DNA of 64,000 bases from Gordonibacter faecis. GTDB lineage: Bacteria; Actinomycetota; Coriobacteriia; Coriobacteriales; Eggerthellaceae. Positions 7,838 to 16,200 of this stretch are shown here, one piece after another. Location: NCBI RefSeq assembly GCF_030077735.1, contig NZ_JASJEU010000003.1, forward strand, positions 62,001 through 126,000, given 5' to 3'. Below the pieces are notes generated by a model. That model did not search any database, had not been told where the DNA came from, and saw nothing but the letters and a program-made list of their open reading frames with translations. A program made the position numbers and the translations under genes. Positions within the stretch are counted from its first letter, which is position 1. The number at the start of each line of letters is the position of its first letter.

Positions 7838-9640
7838 ATGACCGACCCGAACCACATTCGCAACTTCTCTATTATTGCACACATCGACCACGGCAAGTCG
7901 ACGCTCTCTGACCGCGTCCTTGAGCTCACGGGTACCGTGGCGCACCGCGACATGCAGGAACAGCTGCTGGACAGCATGGACATCGAGCGCGAGCGCGGCA
8001 TCACCATTAAGAGCCAGGCTGTGCGCGTGGATTACACGGCCGACGACGGACAGACGTACCAGTTCAACCTCATTGACACGCCGGGTCACGTGGACTTTAC
8101 CTACGAGGTAAGCCGCTCGCTTGCCGCGTGTGAAGGGGCCGTGCTGGTGGTGGATGCCACCCAGGGCGTCGAGGCGCAGACGGTGGCCAACGCCATGATG
8201 GCCATGAATGCGAACTTGGAAATTATCCCGCTCATCAACAAGATTGACCTGCCGGCGGCCGAGCCCGACCGCGTGCGCGAAGAAATTGAGGAAGGCCTCG
8301 CCATTCCCGCTGATGACGCGGTGCTCGCTTCCGGCAAAACCGGCGTGGGCGTGCATGATCTGCTGGAAGCCATCGTGTACAACATCCCCTCGCCAATGGG
8401 TGACGCCGACGCGCCTTTGCGCGCGCTCATCTTCGACTCGTATTTCGACCCGTACCGCGGCGTGGTGGCGCTCGTGCGCGTGGTGGACGGCTCCATGAAG
8501 AAGGGCGACCGCGTACTTATGATGGCTACGGGCACCGAAGTGCTGGTGGAAGAGGTAGGCGCGCGCCGCCCTGCCGAGACGCCGCTGCCGACGCTTTCTG
8601 TGGGTGAGGTAGGTTACCTGGTCACGGGCTTGAAGGACGTGCGCCAGGTGAAGGTGGGCGACACTATCACGGCCGTTCGCGGCGGGGTAGACGAGCCGCT
8701 GCCGGGCTATCGCGAGGCCAAGCCCATGGTGTTCACCGGCTTATTCCCCATCGACGGCGACCAGTACGAGCCGCTGAAGGAGGCGCTGGAGAAGCTTTCG
8801 CTCAACGACCCGGCGCTTGCTTGGGAGCCGGAAAAGTCGCACGCGCTGGGCTTCGGCTTCCGCGTAGGCTTTTTGGGGCTTCTGCACATGGAAGTTATCA
8901 AGGAGCGCCTTGAGCGCGAGTTCGGCCTGGACCTTTTGGCCACGGCGCCCTCGGTGGAGTACCACGTGTATCGCCAAGGTGGCGAAATGATTTCGCTGCA
9001 CAGCCCGCAGGAAATGCCCGATCCTGGTGAGATCGAACGCATCGAAGAACCCTACCTCAAGGCGAAAATCCTCATTCCGCCTGACTACGTGGGTGCGGTG
9101 ATGGAACTCACCACCGCGCGACGTGGCACGTTCATCACCATGAACTACCTGTCGCCCACAACGGTGGAGATGATCTGGGAAATTCCGCTGTCGGAGCTCA
9201 TCATGGACTACTTCGACAAGCTGAAGTCCAACACGAAGGGCTACGCCAGCCTCGACTACGACTTCGACGGCTACAAACCCAGCAAGCTGGTGAAGCTGGA
9301 TATTCTGCTGTCGGGCAAGCCGGTGGACGCGCTGTCGTTCATCATCCACAAGGACAAGGCGTATGAGCGTGGACGCATACTCACTGAGAAGCTGCGCTCC
9401 ATTATCCCTCGTCAGATGTTTGAGGTGCCCATCCAAGCCGCCATCGGAGGCCGCGTGCTCGCGCGCGAAACGGTGAAAGCGAAGCGCAAAGACGTGCTGG
9501 CGAAGTGCTACGGCGGCGACATCAGTCGCAAGCGCAAGCTGTTGGAAAAGCAAAAGGCCGGCAAGAAACGCATGAAGAACATCGGCAACGTAGAAGTCCC
9601 CCAAGAAGCCTTCATGGCCATCCTGAAAGTAGACGACTGA
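7838..9640 (+). CDS. lepA: Elongation factor 4 (LepA)
   Basis: LepA is a ribosome-associated GTPase that promotes back-translocation or ribosome biogenesis under stress. The 600 residues have the G1 motif AHIDHGKST (14-22), the G2 region RGITIKSQAVR, the G3 motif DTPGHVDF and the G4 motif NKIDLP. EF-G-like domains III and V follow, then the LepA-specific C-terminal domain ending in KRMKNIGNVEVPQEAFMAIL. The ATG at 7838 was chosen over one 14 codons upstream because it gives the standard N-terminus (DPNHIRNFSIIAHIDHGKS) and has an AGGA-type ribosome site. Length is standard. Confidence 0.97.
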   Translation: MTDPNHIRNFSIIAHIDHGKSTLSDRVLELTGTVAHRDMQEQLLDSMDIERERGITIKSQAVRVDYTADDGQTYQFNLIDTPGHVDFTYEVSRSLAACEGAVLVVDATQGVEAQTVANAMMAMNANLEIIPLINKIDLPAAEPDRVREEIEEGLAIPADDAVLASGKTGVGVHDLLEAIVYNIPSPMGDADAPLRALIFDSYFDPYRGVVALVRVVDGSMKKGDRVLMMATGTEVLVEEVGARRPAETPLPTLSVGEVGYLVTGLKDVRQVKVGDTITAVRGGVDEPLPGYREAKPMVFTGLFPIDGDQYEPLKEALEKLSLNDPALAWEPEKSHALGFGFRVGFLGLLHMEVIKERLEREFGLDLLATAPSVEYHVYRQGGEMISLHSPQEMPDPGEIERIEEPYLKAKILIPPDYVGAVMELTTARRGTFITMNYLSPTTVEMIWEIPLSELIMDYFDKLKSNTKGYASLDYDFDGYKPSKLVKLDILLSGKPVDALSFIIHKDKAYERGRILTEKLRSIIPRQMFEVPIQAAIGGRVLARETVKAKRKDVLAKCYGGDISRKRKLLEKQKAGKKRMKNIGNVEVPQEAFMAILKVDD

Positions 9641-9641
9641 T

Positions 9642-9866
9642 ATGGATGCCCCGGTCGCCATTGTTGGAGCGCTGATTGCTGCGGCGTTTATTACTCTTAT
9701 TGTGACATTGTGCCGAGGGCATGTTGAACTGTTGAGTTCGTTTCCGCAGGATCCGGAGACGCTTAGTTTGAAAGATCGCAAGAGTATGGGCCGCGGAGTG
9801 GCGGCTGTATTGGTATTTATTGTGGTGGTATTGATAGTTGTTTTGGCTGTAACCATAGGGAAGTAG
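9642..9866 (+). CDS. Small two-helix membrane protein
   Basis: This 74-residue protein is not recognised. It has one hydrophobic helix at about 4-23 (VAIVGALIAAAFITLIVTLC) and a second at about 50-72, joined by a polar stretch that contains LSLKDRKSMG. The ATG lies one base past the lepA stop codon, so it is probably translated by coupling. A second small membrane-protein gene follows after 4 bp. Codon use is less GC-rich than lepA. It may be a lineage-specific membrane peptide; no function can be assigned. Confidence 0.6.
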   Translation: MDAPVAIVGALIAAAFITLIVTLCRGHVELLSSFPQDPETLSLKDRKSMGRGVAAVLVFIVVVLIVVLAVTIGK

Positions 9867-9870
9867 ATAT

Positions 9871-10071
9871 ATGGCGCGGAAGAGTAAAGACGAGTTTGAT
9901 TGGCTTGACGATCCGTTTGATGAGAAGAAGGCGGCGCGGGCTGAGGAACAGGCTACCACGTCAGGTGGCATGAAATTGGCGCTGGGGTGTGGCTGTTTGC
10001 TCGTAGTGGCGGCGGTGGTTGTGCTCATTGTGCTTACGTTGGTGAACATGCTCAACGTTTTGGCATCGTAG
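9871..10071 (+). CDS. Small single-helix membrane protein
   Basis: This 66-residue protein has a charged cytoplasmic-looking N-terminus (ARKSKDEFDWLDDPFDEKKAARAEEQ) and one C-terminal membrane helix (about 33-58) that begins with GCGCLLVV. It is not recognised. It directly follows another small membrane-protein gene and, before that, lepA. The spacing implies one transcript. The two may act as a pair, but that is an inference from position only. Confidence 0.6.
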   Translation: MARKSKDEFDWLDDPFDEKKAARAEEQATTSGGMKLALGCGCLLVVAAVVVLIVLTLVNMLNVLAS

Positions 10072-10102
10072 CTGATGAGCGCACGGATGAAGGGAGCAAG
10101 GC

Positions 10103-10621
10103 ATGAAGACTAACCCGGTGATTGAAAACATTATGAGCCGACGCTCTATCCGCAAGTTCGAAGAGCGCCCCGTGCCGCACGAGGACCTGGAGACCATTGT
10201 TACCTGCGGTCAGTGGGCACCTTCCGCCATGAATCGTCAGGAGTGGACGTTTGTGGTGATGGAAGATGCCGCCCGCATTGCGCAGTTGGCCGAGGTCATG
10301 GGCGCGGTGCTGGTGAACGAGGCTTATGACATGTATCGCCCGCAAGCGGCCATCATCGTGGCGCACAAGAAAGGCGCTGCCTTTGGCCGTGAGGACGATG
10401 GCTGTGCGCTGCAAACCATGTTCTTGGCCGCTCATAGTTTGGGAATTGGCAGTGTGTGGATCAACCAACTGCAGGGCATCTGCAACGAACCCGACGTGCG
10501 CGCCGAACTTGACGCCCTTGGCGTGCCCGCCGACTATGAGGTCCACGGCATCTGCGCCCTCGGCTATGCCGCTGCCGAAACAGCTCCCAAGGACCGCAAA
10601 AGCGAAATTGTGTGGGTGTAA
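10103..10621 (+). CDS. Nitroreductase-family FMN oxidoreductase
   Basis: The 172-residue protein belongs to the nitroreductase family, which uses FMN and NAD(P)H to reduce nitro groups, quinones or enones. Visible signatures are SRRSIRKFEERPV near the N-terminus (phosphate-binding Arg residues), the QWAPSAMNRQEWTFVV segment (FMN contacts) and LGIGSVWINQL near the C-terminus. The substrate cannot be inferred. It is at the short end of the family. Its 3' end lies 8 bp before the start of a tRNA dihydrouridine synthase, which also uses FMN. Confidence 0.9.
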   Translation: MKTNPVIENIMSRRSIRKFEERPVPHEDLETIVTCGQWAPSAMNRQEWTFVVMEDAARIAQLAEVMGAVLVNEAYDMYRPQAAIIVAHKKGAAFGREDDGCALQTMFLAAHSLGIGSVWINQLQGICNEPDVRAELDALGVPADYEVHGICALGYAAAETAPKDRKSEIVWV

Positions 10622-10629
10622 CGGGCGGC

Positions 10630-11613
10630 ATGTTCGACTTTTTCCAATCTCATAATCTGCTGCTTGCGCCGATGGCGGGGGTGAGTGACGAGGCGTTTCG
10701 GACGCTCTGTCGCGAGCAGGGGGCCGATCTCACCTACACCGAGATGGTGTCGGCGAAGGGGCTTTCGTACGCGAACGAGAAGACGCGTCATTTGCTGCAC
10801 CTGGCGGAAGGCGAAGATCAGGTGGCGGTGCAGCTGTTCGGGCATGAGCCGGACACGATGGCTGCGCAGGCGGCTTGGATCGAAGATGAGATGGGCGACT
10901 CGCTTGCCTACCTCGACATAAATATGGGGTGTCCTGCGCGTAAGATTGTGTCCAAGGGCGATGGCTCGGCGCTCATGAAGGAGCCCGAACTGGCGGCTGC
11001 CATCGTGCGCGCGGTGCGTGCAGCAGTGGCGCATCCGGTGACGGTGAAGTTTCGTCGCGGCTGGGCCGAGGGTGAGGAATCGGCGCCCGCGTTCGCGCAG
11101 CGTATGGAAGAGGCTGGCGCGTGCGCGGTGGCGGTGCATGGGCGTTTCGCCGAGCAGTTGTATCGCGGGTCGGCCGATTGGGGCGTCATCGCGCGGGTGA
11201 AGGAAGCGGTGAGCGTGCCGGTAGTTGGCAATGGAGACGTGCGTTGCGGCGCGGATGCCGTGGCCATGGTAGAGCGCACGGGGTGCGATGCCGTAATGAT
11301 TGCGCGCGGAGCCGAGGGCAACCCCTGGGTGTTCGCCCAGGCCAAAGCCGCGCTGGCCGGTGAGATGGAGCCACCGCTTCCAACGGTTGAAGAGCGCATC
11401 GCGATGGCGCGTCGTCACGCGCGCTTGCTCGCTCAGCGCGAAGGCAAAAACATTGTGCGCATGCGTAAACACGCCATGTGGTATATGGCCGGGCTCCCGG
11501 GAGCCGCCGCAGCCCGCGGCAAAATCAATGCCTGCGTGTCGGTGGAAGATTTCGACGCGGTGTTTGACGAGTTACTGGAATATGTGGGTTCGTCCGCGCC
11601 GAGTGGGCGATAA
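10630..11613 (+). CDS. dus: tRNA dihydrouridine synthase (DusB-like)
   Basis: Dus enzymes reduce specific tRNA uridines to dihydrouridine with FMN and NADPH. The 327-residue protein begins with the TIM-barrel signature LLAPMAGVSDEAFRTLC. The catalytic Cys is Cys101 in LDINMGCPARKI. The phosphate-binding segment VVGNGDVR and the GARGNPW-like segment ARGAEGNPWVF follow, and the C-terminal helical domain has VRMRKHAMWYMAGLPGAA. The ATG at 10630 gives the expected short N-terminus; a GTG at 10612 would overlap the previous gene. The sequence fits the DusB class, but paralogue assignment is not certain. Confidence 0.93.
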   Translation: MFDFFQSHNLLLAPMAGVSDEAFRTLCREQGADLTYTEMVSAKGLSYANEKTRHLLHLAEGEDQVAVQLFGHEPDTMAAQAAWIEDEMGDSLAYLDINMGCPARKIVSKGDGSALMKEPELAAAIVRAVRAAVAHPVTVKFRRGWAEGEESAPAFAQRMEEAGACAVAVHGRFAEQLYRGSADWGVIARVKEAVSVPVVGNGDVRCGADAVAMVERTGCDAVMIARGAEGNPWVFAQAKAALAGEMEPPLPTVEERIAMARRHARLLAQREGKNIVRMRKHAMWYMAGLPGAAAARGKINACVSVEDFDAVFDELLEYVGSSAPSGR

Positions 11614-11640
11614 CGTTCAGTCGCTCGGACAGTCCTGGGC

Positions 11641-11678
11641 TCGCACGAACAGCCCACTGGGCTGTTCGGCTCGTGCGG
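11641..11678 (+). terminator. Hairpin after dus
   Basis: A 10-bp stem (11646-11655 with 11659-11668, loop ACT) lies inside an outer CGCAC/GTGCG pairing, with a 5-nt bulge on the 3' side. There is no T tract, so it is either a U-independent terminator or a processed 3' structure. It starts 28 bp after the dus stop. Confidence 0.5.
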
Positions 11679-11864
11679 AACTCGCTTGGTGAGCGCAATC
11701 GCCCGCTCGGCGCTACGTTTCCGCTATTCTGGTGCTCGTCATTACTGGTCGAAATGAGCGACGTACGGGCGTAATATCAACCAGGTGGAACGGCTCCCGG
11801 AAGCCCTTGAGAGAGGGGGGAGGGTTCCGTCCCTGACATTTGGGTTAGTTGAAAGGGATTTAGT

Positions 11865-12977
11865 ATGCCGCATGATCCTTATAGGGCGCTTTATTTGCAT
11901 CTGCCGTTTTGTGTGAAGAGGTGTGCTTACTGCGACTTTGCGACCTCGGCGGTGGCGGGGGATTCGCCGGAGATTGATGCGTATGTGGAGGACCTTTCGC
12001 TCCAGATTCGCCGTAAGGCGAAGGAGGGGGAGTTGGGCGCCCTTGAGACGGTGTATCTGGGAGGTGGCACGCCGTCGCATGTTGGGCTTTCGCGGTTGTC
12101 GATGCTGCTGTATACCTTGTCGCTTTCGATGCACCTCACGCCTGAGGTGGAGTGTACCATGGAGGCGAATCCAGAGAGTCTCACCGAGCGTATGGTGCGC
12201 GACGTGTGGGCGCTTGGCGTGAATCGGTTGTCGCTTGGCGTGCAGAGTTTCGATGATGAGGTGTTGGCGGTGCTCGGGCGTGCGCATTCGGCCGATGACG
12301 CGCGGCGGGCCATTGCGGCGGCGCAGACGCGCTTTGAGAACGTGAGCGTGGATCTTATGTGTGGCATCCCTGGTCAGAGTGTGGAAAGCTTCGAAGCAAG
12401 TGTGCGCGAAGCCGTGGCGCTTGGGGTGGCGCATGTGAGTGTGTATCCGCTTACTATTGAGCCGCACACACCCTTTGACCTTGCGGTATTGGCGGGTGAG
12501 ATGGAAGAGCCCGACGATGACGTGGAGGCGGCGCATATGGAGCTCGCCGCTCGTGTGCTCACCGAAGCGGGTTTCGAGCGCTACGAAGTGGCCAGCTACG
12601 CGCGCCCTGGTTTCCAAAGTCGCCATAATAGTGCGTACTGGACGGGTGTGCCGTACCTCGGTCTTGGTCGCTCGGCCGCCACGATGACGCAGAACGCCGA
12701 GCGCCGCATGCGCGTGAAAGATGGCCAGGTCACTGACGACCTCGACGCGCGTCAGATGGCGGCCGAGGACCTTATGCTTGGCATGCGTATGACCCGTGGT
12801 ATCTCCGATGACCAGGTGGAACGCGCCGCTGCACTTCTACCCGAAGCGCCTGCCACACTTGAGCGCCTTGCGGGCGAAGGCTTTGTCGTGCACAAAGACG
12901 GCCGCTGGCGCCCCACCGAACAAGGCTGGCTCTGCGGCAACACCCTCTACGGCGAACTCTTCGACCTCGCCCCTTAA
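11865..12977 (+). CDS. hemW: Radical SAM protein HemW
   Basis: This 370-residue radical-SAM protein is related to oxygen-independent coproporphyrinogen III oxidase, but it belongs to the HemW group, a heme chaperone. The [4Fe-4S]-SAM motif is C16-x3-C20-x2-C23 (FCVKRCAYCDF), with an aromatic residue before the first Cys and Phe after the last. Further matches are YLGGGTPSH, TMEANPES and NRLSLGVQSFDDEVL. A C-terminal winged-helix part (residues about 300-370) follows. It lacks the extra Cys after CxxxCxxC that marks true HemN, which favours HemW. The gene seems to be transcribed alone. Confidence 0.92.
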   Translation: MPHDPYRALYLHLPFCVKRCAYCDFATSAVAGDSPEIDAYVEDLSLQIRRKAKEGELGALETVYLGGGTPSHVGLSRLSMLLYTLSLSMHLTPEVECTMEANPESLTERMVRDVWALGVNRLSLGVQSFDDEVLAVLGRAHSADDARRAIAAAQTRFENVSVDLMCGIPGQSVESFEASVREAVALGVAHVSVYPLTIEPHTPFDLAVLAGEMEEPDDDVEAAHMELAARVLTEAGFERYEVASYARPGFQSRHNSAYWTGVPYLGLGRSAATMTQNAERRMRVKDGQVTDDLDARQMAAEDLMLGMRMTRGISDDQVERAAALLPEAPATLERLAGEGFVVHKDGRWRPTEQGWLCGNTLYGELFDLAP

Positions 12978-13063
12978 ACAAAGCATGTAACGCTGGTGCG
13001 CCAGCAAAAAGCAAGGGAGAACTCGTGGCGGTGAGGAAACTGTATTCATATTTCCCGTTTTTC

Positions 13064-13090
13064 TTAGCACTCTCTTGCATCGGCTGCTAA
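13064..13090 (+). promoter_or_regulatory. Degenerate CIRCE operator overlapping the hrcA promoter
   Basis: The left half TTAGCACTC (13064-13072) matches the CIRCE consensus perfectly. After exactly 9 bases comes GGCTGCTAA (13082-13090), matching 7 of 9 positions of the GAGTGCTAA half-site. A -10-like TAAAAT (13088-13093) overlaps the right half, 18 bases from TTAGCA. HrcA bound here would block hrcA-dnaJ transcription. Confidence 0.8.
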
Positions 13091-13132
13091 AATGATGCGT
13101 TGGTGCCGTTCGGAGAACGGATGTGAAGAGAG

Positions 13133-14176
13133 ATGCAAGGCGAGAGAGGAAGGTGGGGAAGCGTGCTATCAGATCGCAGGCAGCGAGTGCTTGCTGCGCT
13201 CATAGAAGAATATGTTGCGCGCGCTCTGCCGGTGGGCTCGCGCACGCTTACGGAGCGCTACCACCTGGGCGTGAGTCCGGCTACGGTGCGCAACGAACTG
13301 TCCGTGCTTGAGGATGGGGGCTACATCACCCAGCCGCACACCTCGGCGGGGCGTATTCCAACCGATCACGGGTATCGCGCGTTTGTGGACAATCTGCTTG
13401 ATGCGGATTTCTCGGGCGATGATGAGCGCTATCTTCCTGTTGTTGAAGAACTGCGTCGTAGCGCAAGCGAACTTGATGCCCTTCTTGAGCAAACCTCATC
13501 TGCGCTTACGCGCCTGACGGATTGCCTGTCTATCGTGCTGGCACCGTCGGTGTTGAAGCTCCACATTAAACAGTTGTCGCTCATCTCGCTCAATCCGTAC
13601 CGCGCGCTGGTGGTGCTGGTGACGGAAGACGGGCAGGTATTCAACCGCCAAATGGAGTTCGCCGAAGAAGTGGGCGCGGATGACCTCGCCCGTGTGCAGG
13701 CGTTTCTCAGCGAAGTGTTTACCGGCAAGTCGCTCCAGCAGATTGAAGACGGCCTCGGCCAGGGCATGGTTGAGGCGTTTCGCGATCCGCTCGTGCGCAT
13801 GGCGCTTGACGAAGTGTTGTCGTGCTTACAGGAAAGCGAGTTGTCGCGCGCGCATCGGCTGGGCGTGAGTTCACTGCTCACAAAACCCGAGTTCAGCCAG
13901 TCGCAGGCGCTGCTTCCTGTCATGCAGGTGCTTGAGGACGATACGGTGTTGCTGCATGTGCTCGACGACGTGGCGCGACAAACCGGTGGCATTCCTTGCG
14001 TGCGCATCGGCAGCGAAAACGAGGCGGCGGAGCTTGCGGGCGTGTCGGTGGTGGCAAGTCGCTACGGGCGCGGTGCGTCAGCTGGGGTTGTGGCGGTCGT
14101 GGGTCCCACGCGCATGGATTATTCGAAGGTGCTGCGCGCAGTACGCATTGCGAGTGCGGCGCTTCAGGACGTATAA
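13133..14176 (+). CDS. hrcA: Heat-inducible repressor HrcA
   Basis: HrcA binds CIRCE operators and represses chaperone genes until heat stress. The 347 residues have an N-terminal winged helix (LSDRRQRVLAALIEEYVARALPVGSRTL, then SPATVRNELSVLEDGGYI and TSAGRIPTDHGYRAFVD). The GAF-like dimerisation domain follows (about 80-345). An ATG at 13133 and a GTG at 13163 are both possible; the GTG gives the tighter fit to the family N-terminus. A CIRCE-like element lies just upstream and dnaJ follows 56 bp later, so the pair is probably under HrcA control. grpE and dnaK are not here. Confidence 0.96.
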   Translation: MQGERGRWGSVLSDRRQRVLAALIEEYVARALPVGSRTLTERYHLGVSPATVRNELSVLEDGGYITQPHTSAGRIPTDHGYRAFVDNLLDADFSGDDERYLPVVEELRRSASELDALLEQTSSALTRLTDCLSIVLAPSVLKLHIKQLSLISLNPYRALVVLVTEDGQVFNRQMEFAEEVGADDLARVQAFLSEVFTGKSLQQIEDGLGQGMVEAFRDPLVRMALDEVLSCLQESELSRAHRLGVSSLLTKPEFSQSQALLPVMQVLEDDTVLLHVLDDVARQTGGIPCVRIGSENEAAELAGVSVVASRYGRGASAGVVAVVGPTRMDYSKVLRAVRIASAALQDV

Positions 14177-14232
14177 GGTTGGGTAGCGCGCGAGGGATGC
14201 GCCGCCCGTGAGGAAAGGTACGCGGAAAAGCA

Positions 14233-15372
14233 ATGGCCAAGGATCTGTACGAGGTTCTGGGTGTTTCCAAGAACGCCACTGAGGACGAGATCAAAAAGGC
14301 GTTTCGTCGTCGAGCGCGCGAGCTTCACCCCGATGTGAACAAGGCGCCCGACGCCGAAGACCAGTTCAAGGAACTGAATGAGGCGTACGACGTGCTGAGC
14401 GATCCGGCGAAGCGCGCGCAGTACGACCGTTTCGGCACCATTCCTGGCGCGGCGGGCGGCGGCAACCCCTACGGGGGCGGCGGCTACGTGGACTTTGAAG
14501 ATCTGTTCGGCGGCGGCTTTGGCATGGGCGACATCTTCAGCTCGTTCTTTGGCGGCGCGGCCGGCGGGCGTCAGCAGCAGCGTCGTGAAGGCCGCGATAT
14601 GGGCGTGGGCCTGCGTGTTACGCTGGAAGAAGTGGCTTCTGGTGCGAAGAAGGAAATTGTTTACGATCGTCTGGCGCCGTGCCCCGACTGTGATGGTTCG
14701 GGCCTGGGCGAAGATGGCCGCGAAATCACCTGCCCCGACTGCAACGGCCAGGGCCGTGTGGTCACCGTGCAGCATACGTTCTTGGGCGACATGCAAACGG
14801 CTACCACGTGCAAAACCTGCGGCGGCACGGGCCGCTCGGTGGAGAACCCCTGTCCTGAGTGTGAGGGTCAGGGTCGTGTACCCGACCGCCAGCGTGTGAC
14901 CGTGGAAGTGCCTGTGGGCATTCGCGACTCGCAGCAACTGCGCTTGTCGGGCTTCGGTGAAGCCGGCATGCAGGGCGCCGCTCCCGGCGACCTCATTGTC
15001 ACGGTGCGCATTCAGCCTCACGAGTTCTTTGAGCGCGACGGCGACCATCTGCACGCGCGGGCGAACGTGTCCATCGTGCAAGCGGCGCTTGGTGCAGAAA
15101 TTGAAATTGACGGCATCTTTGAAGACGAAAAGGTGCAGGTGCGCATCCCCGAGGGCTGCCAAAACGAGCAGGTGGTGCGCGTCAAGGACTACGGCATGCC
15201 GAAATTCCGTAGCGACGCGCGCGGCGACTTGTTCGTACACGTGAACGTAGTGGTTCCCAAGAAACTCACGAAAAAGCAGCGCGAACTGTTGGAGCAGTTG
15301 GCTGAAGAACTCGGCGAGGACGTCTCCGACGCCCGCACGCCTTTGCAAAAACTTCGCGACGCTTTTAATTAA
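14233..15372 (+). CDS. dnaJ: Chaperone protein DnaJ
   Basis: DnaJ is the Hsp40 co-chaperone that delivers substrates to DnaK and stimulates its ATPase. The 379 residues contain a J domain (1-68) with the HPD motif at 32-34, a Gly/Phe-rich linker (about 72-115), and four zinc-finger repeats of the CxxCxGxG type (Cys150/153, 167/170, 193/196, 207/210). The C-terminal substrate-binding domains follow (about 220-365). Every functional motif is intact, so this is a type I DnaJ. It follows hrcA and is followed 12 bp later by rsmE, a common dnaJ-rsmE linkage. Confidence 0.98.
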   Translation: MAKDLYEVLGVSKNATEDEIKKAFRRRARELHPDVNKAPDAEDQFKELNEAYDVLSDPAKRAQYDRFGTIPGAAGGGNPYGGGGYVDFEDLFGGGFGMGDIFSSFFGGAAGGRQQQRREGRDMGVGLRVTLEEVASGAKKEIVYDRLAPCPDCDGSGLGEDGREITCPDCNGQGRVVTVQHTFLGDMQTATTCKTCGGTGRSVENPCPECEGQGRVPDRQRVTVEVPVGIRDSQQLRLSGFGEAGMQGAAPGDLIVTVRIQPHEFFERDGDHLHARANVSIVQAALGAEIEIDGIFEDEKVQVRIPEGCQNEQVVRVKDYGMPKFRSDARGDLFVHVNVVVPKKLTKKQRELLEQLAEELGEDVSDARTPLQKLRDAFN

Positions 15373-15384
15373 GTTAGGAACGGT

Positions 15385-16200
15385 ATGTCGCTGCCGCATT
15401 TTTACCTTGAGGAACAGGTGCTTGCTGATGAGGGGGCTGAGGCGTTTTCTTTGCGGCTTTCGCGGGATGACGCGAAGCATGCGCGGGTGCTGAGGCTTGC
15501 TGTGGGCGAGCATGTGGCGGTGGTTGATGCGGCTCGTGACTATTTCGAATGCGAAATCGTTTCGTTTGATGACGCTGAGCCGCTCGTGCGTATCGCGCAG
15601 CGATTCGGTGCGGCTGAAACGGAGCCGCAGGTAGTGCTCGTGCAAGGCCTCGCCAAGGGCGACAAGATGGACGAGGTCATACGCCACGCGACGGAGTTGG
15701 GCGTAACGACCTTTGTGCCCTTGGTGTGCGAGCGCTCCATCGTCAAGCTTGATGCGAAGAAGACGGCGGCGAAAACCGAGCGCTGGCGTGCCATCGCAAA
15801 GAGTGCGGCCATGCAGTCGGGGCGTCGGTTCGTGCCCGAGGTAACTGAACCGGCAGCGATTAAGGATGCGAGTGCTTCTCTTGCAGACGCGACGGCGGTG
15901 CTCGTGTGTTGGGAAGAAGCTCCTGGGACAGCGTATTTGGACGAGGCGCTTGCTGGTGCCCTTGCCACTGCGGACGTCGCACCTGATGAGGCGTGCGTGG
16001 CAGTGGTGGTGGGTCCCGAGGGGGGTCTCACGCACGCTGAAGTCGACGCGCTTATGACCTGCAACGCGCACGCGGCGCTCGCCACGCTGGGCCCTTCCAT
16101 TCTGCGTACTGAAACTGCTGGCGTGGTTGCGCCTGCGCTCGTGCTGCATGAACTGCGGCGTTTGGCTCGCGGGGCCGCACAGGTGGAGTTTGCACGATGA
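15385..16200 (+). CDS. rsmE: 16S rRNA m3U1498 methyltransferase RsmE
   Basis: RsmE methylates N3 of U1498 in 16S rRNA using SAM. The 271 residues have the N-terminal PUA-like domain (LPHFYLEEQVLADEGAEAFSL, then HARVLRLAVGEHVAVVD) and the C-terminal SPOUT methyltransferase domain. Key stretches are QGLAKGDKMDEVIRHATELGV, VCERSIVKLD, VVGPEGGLTHAEVDAL and LGPSILRTETAGVVA, the last forming the trefoil-knot SAM site. It follows dnaJ by 12 bp, and its stop overlaps the mtaB start by 4 nt (ATGA). Confidence 0.96.
   Translation: MSLPHFYLEEQVLADEGAEAFSLRLSRDDAKHARVLRLAVGEHVAVVDAARDYFECEIVSFDDAEPLVRIAQRFGAAETEPQVVLVQGLAKGDKMDEVIRHATELGVTTFVPLVCERSIVKLDAKKTAAKTERWRAIAKSAAMQSGRRFVPEVTEPAAIKDASASLADATAVLVCWEEAPGTAYLDEALAGALATADVAPDEACVAVVVGPEGGLTHAEVDALMTCNAHAALATLGPSILRTETAGVVAPALVLHELRRLARGAAQVEFAR

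Noticed and set aside
9642..10071. The two small frames after lepA as one frameshifted gene
   Set aside because: Each has its own start and stop and its own membrane helices, and no sequence continuity supports a broken single gene.
12992..13005. GCTGG/CCAGC hairpin after hemW
   Set aside because: The stem has only 5 bp and on the + strand is followed by A residues, not T. There is no gene on the - strand that it could terminate.
14164..16149. Very long open frame on the - strand opposite dnaJ and rsmE
   Set aside because: It is the antisense shadow of two well-identified genes in GC-rich DNA. Its composition (His/Arg-rich, no domains) is typical of such shadows. The same applies to the - strand frame opposite ftsK at 33549-35777 and the others opposite lepA, pnp and rny.
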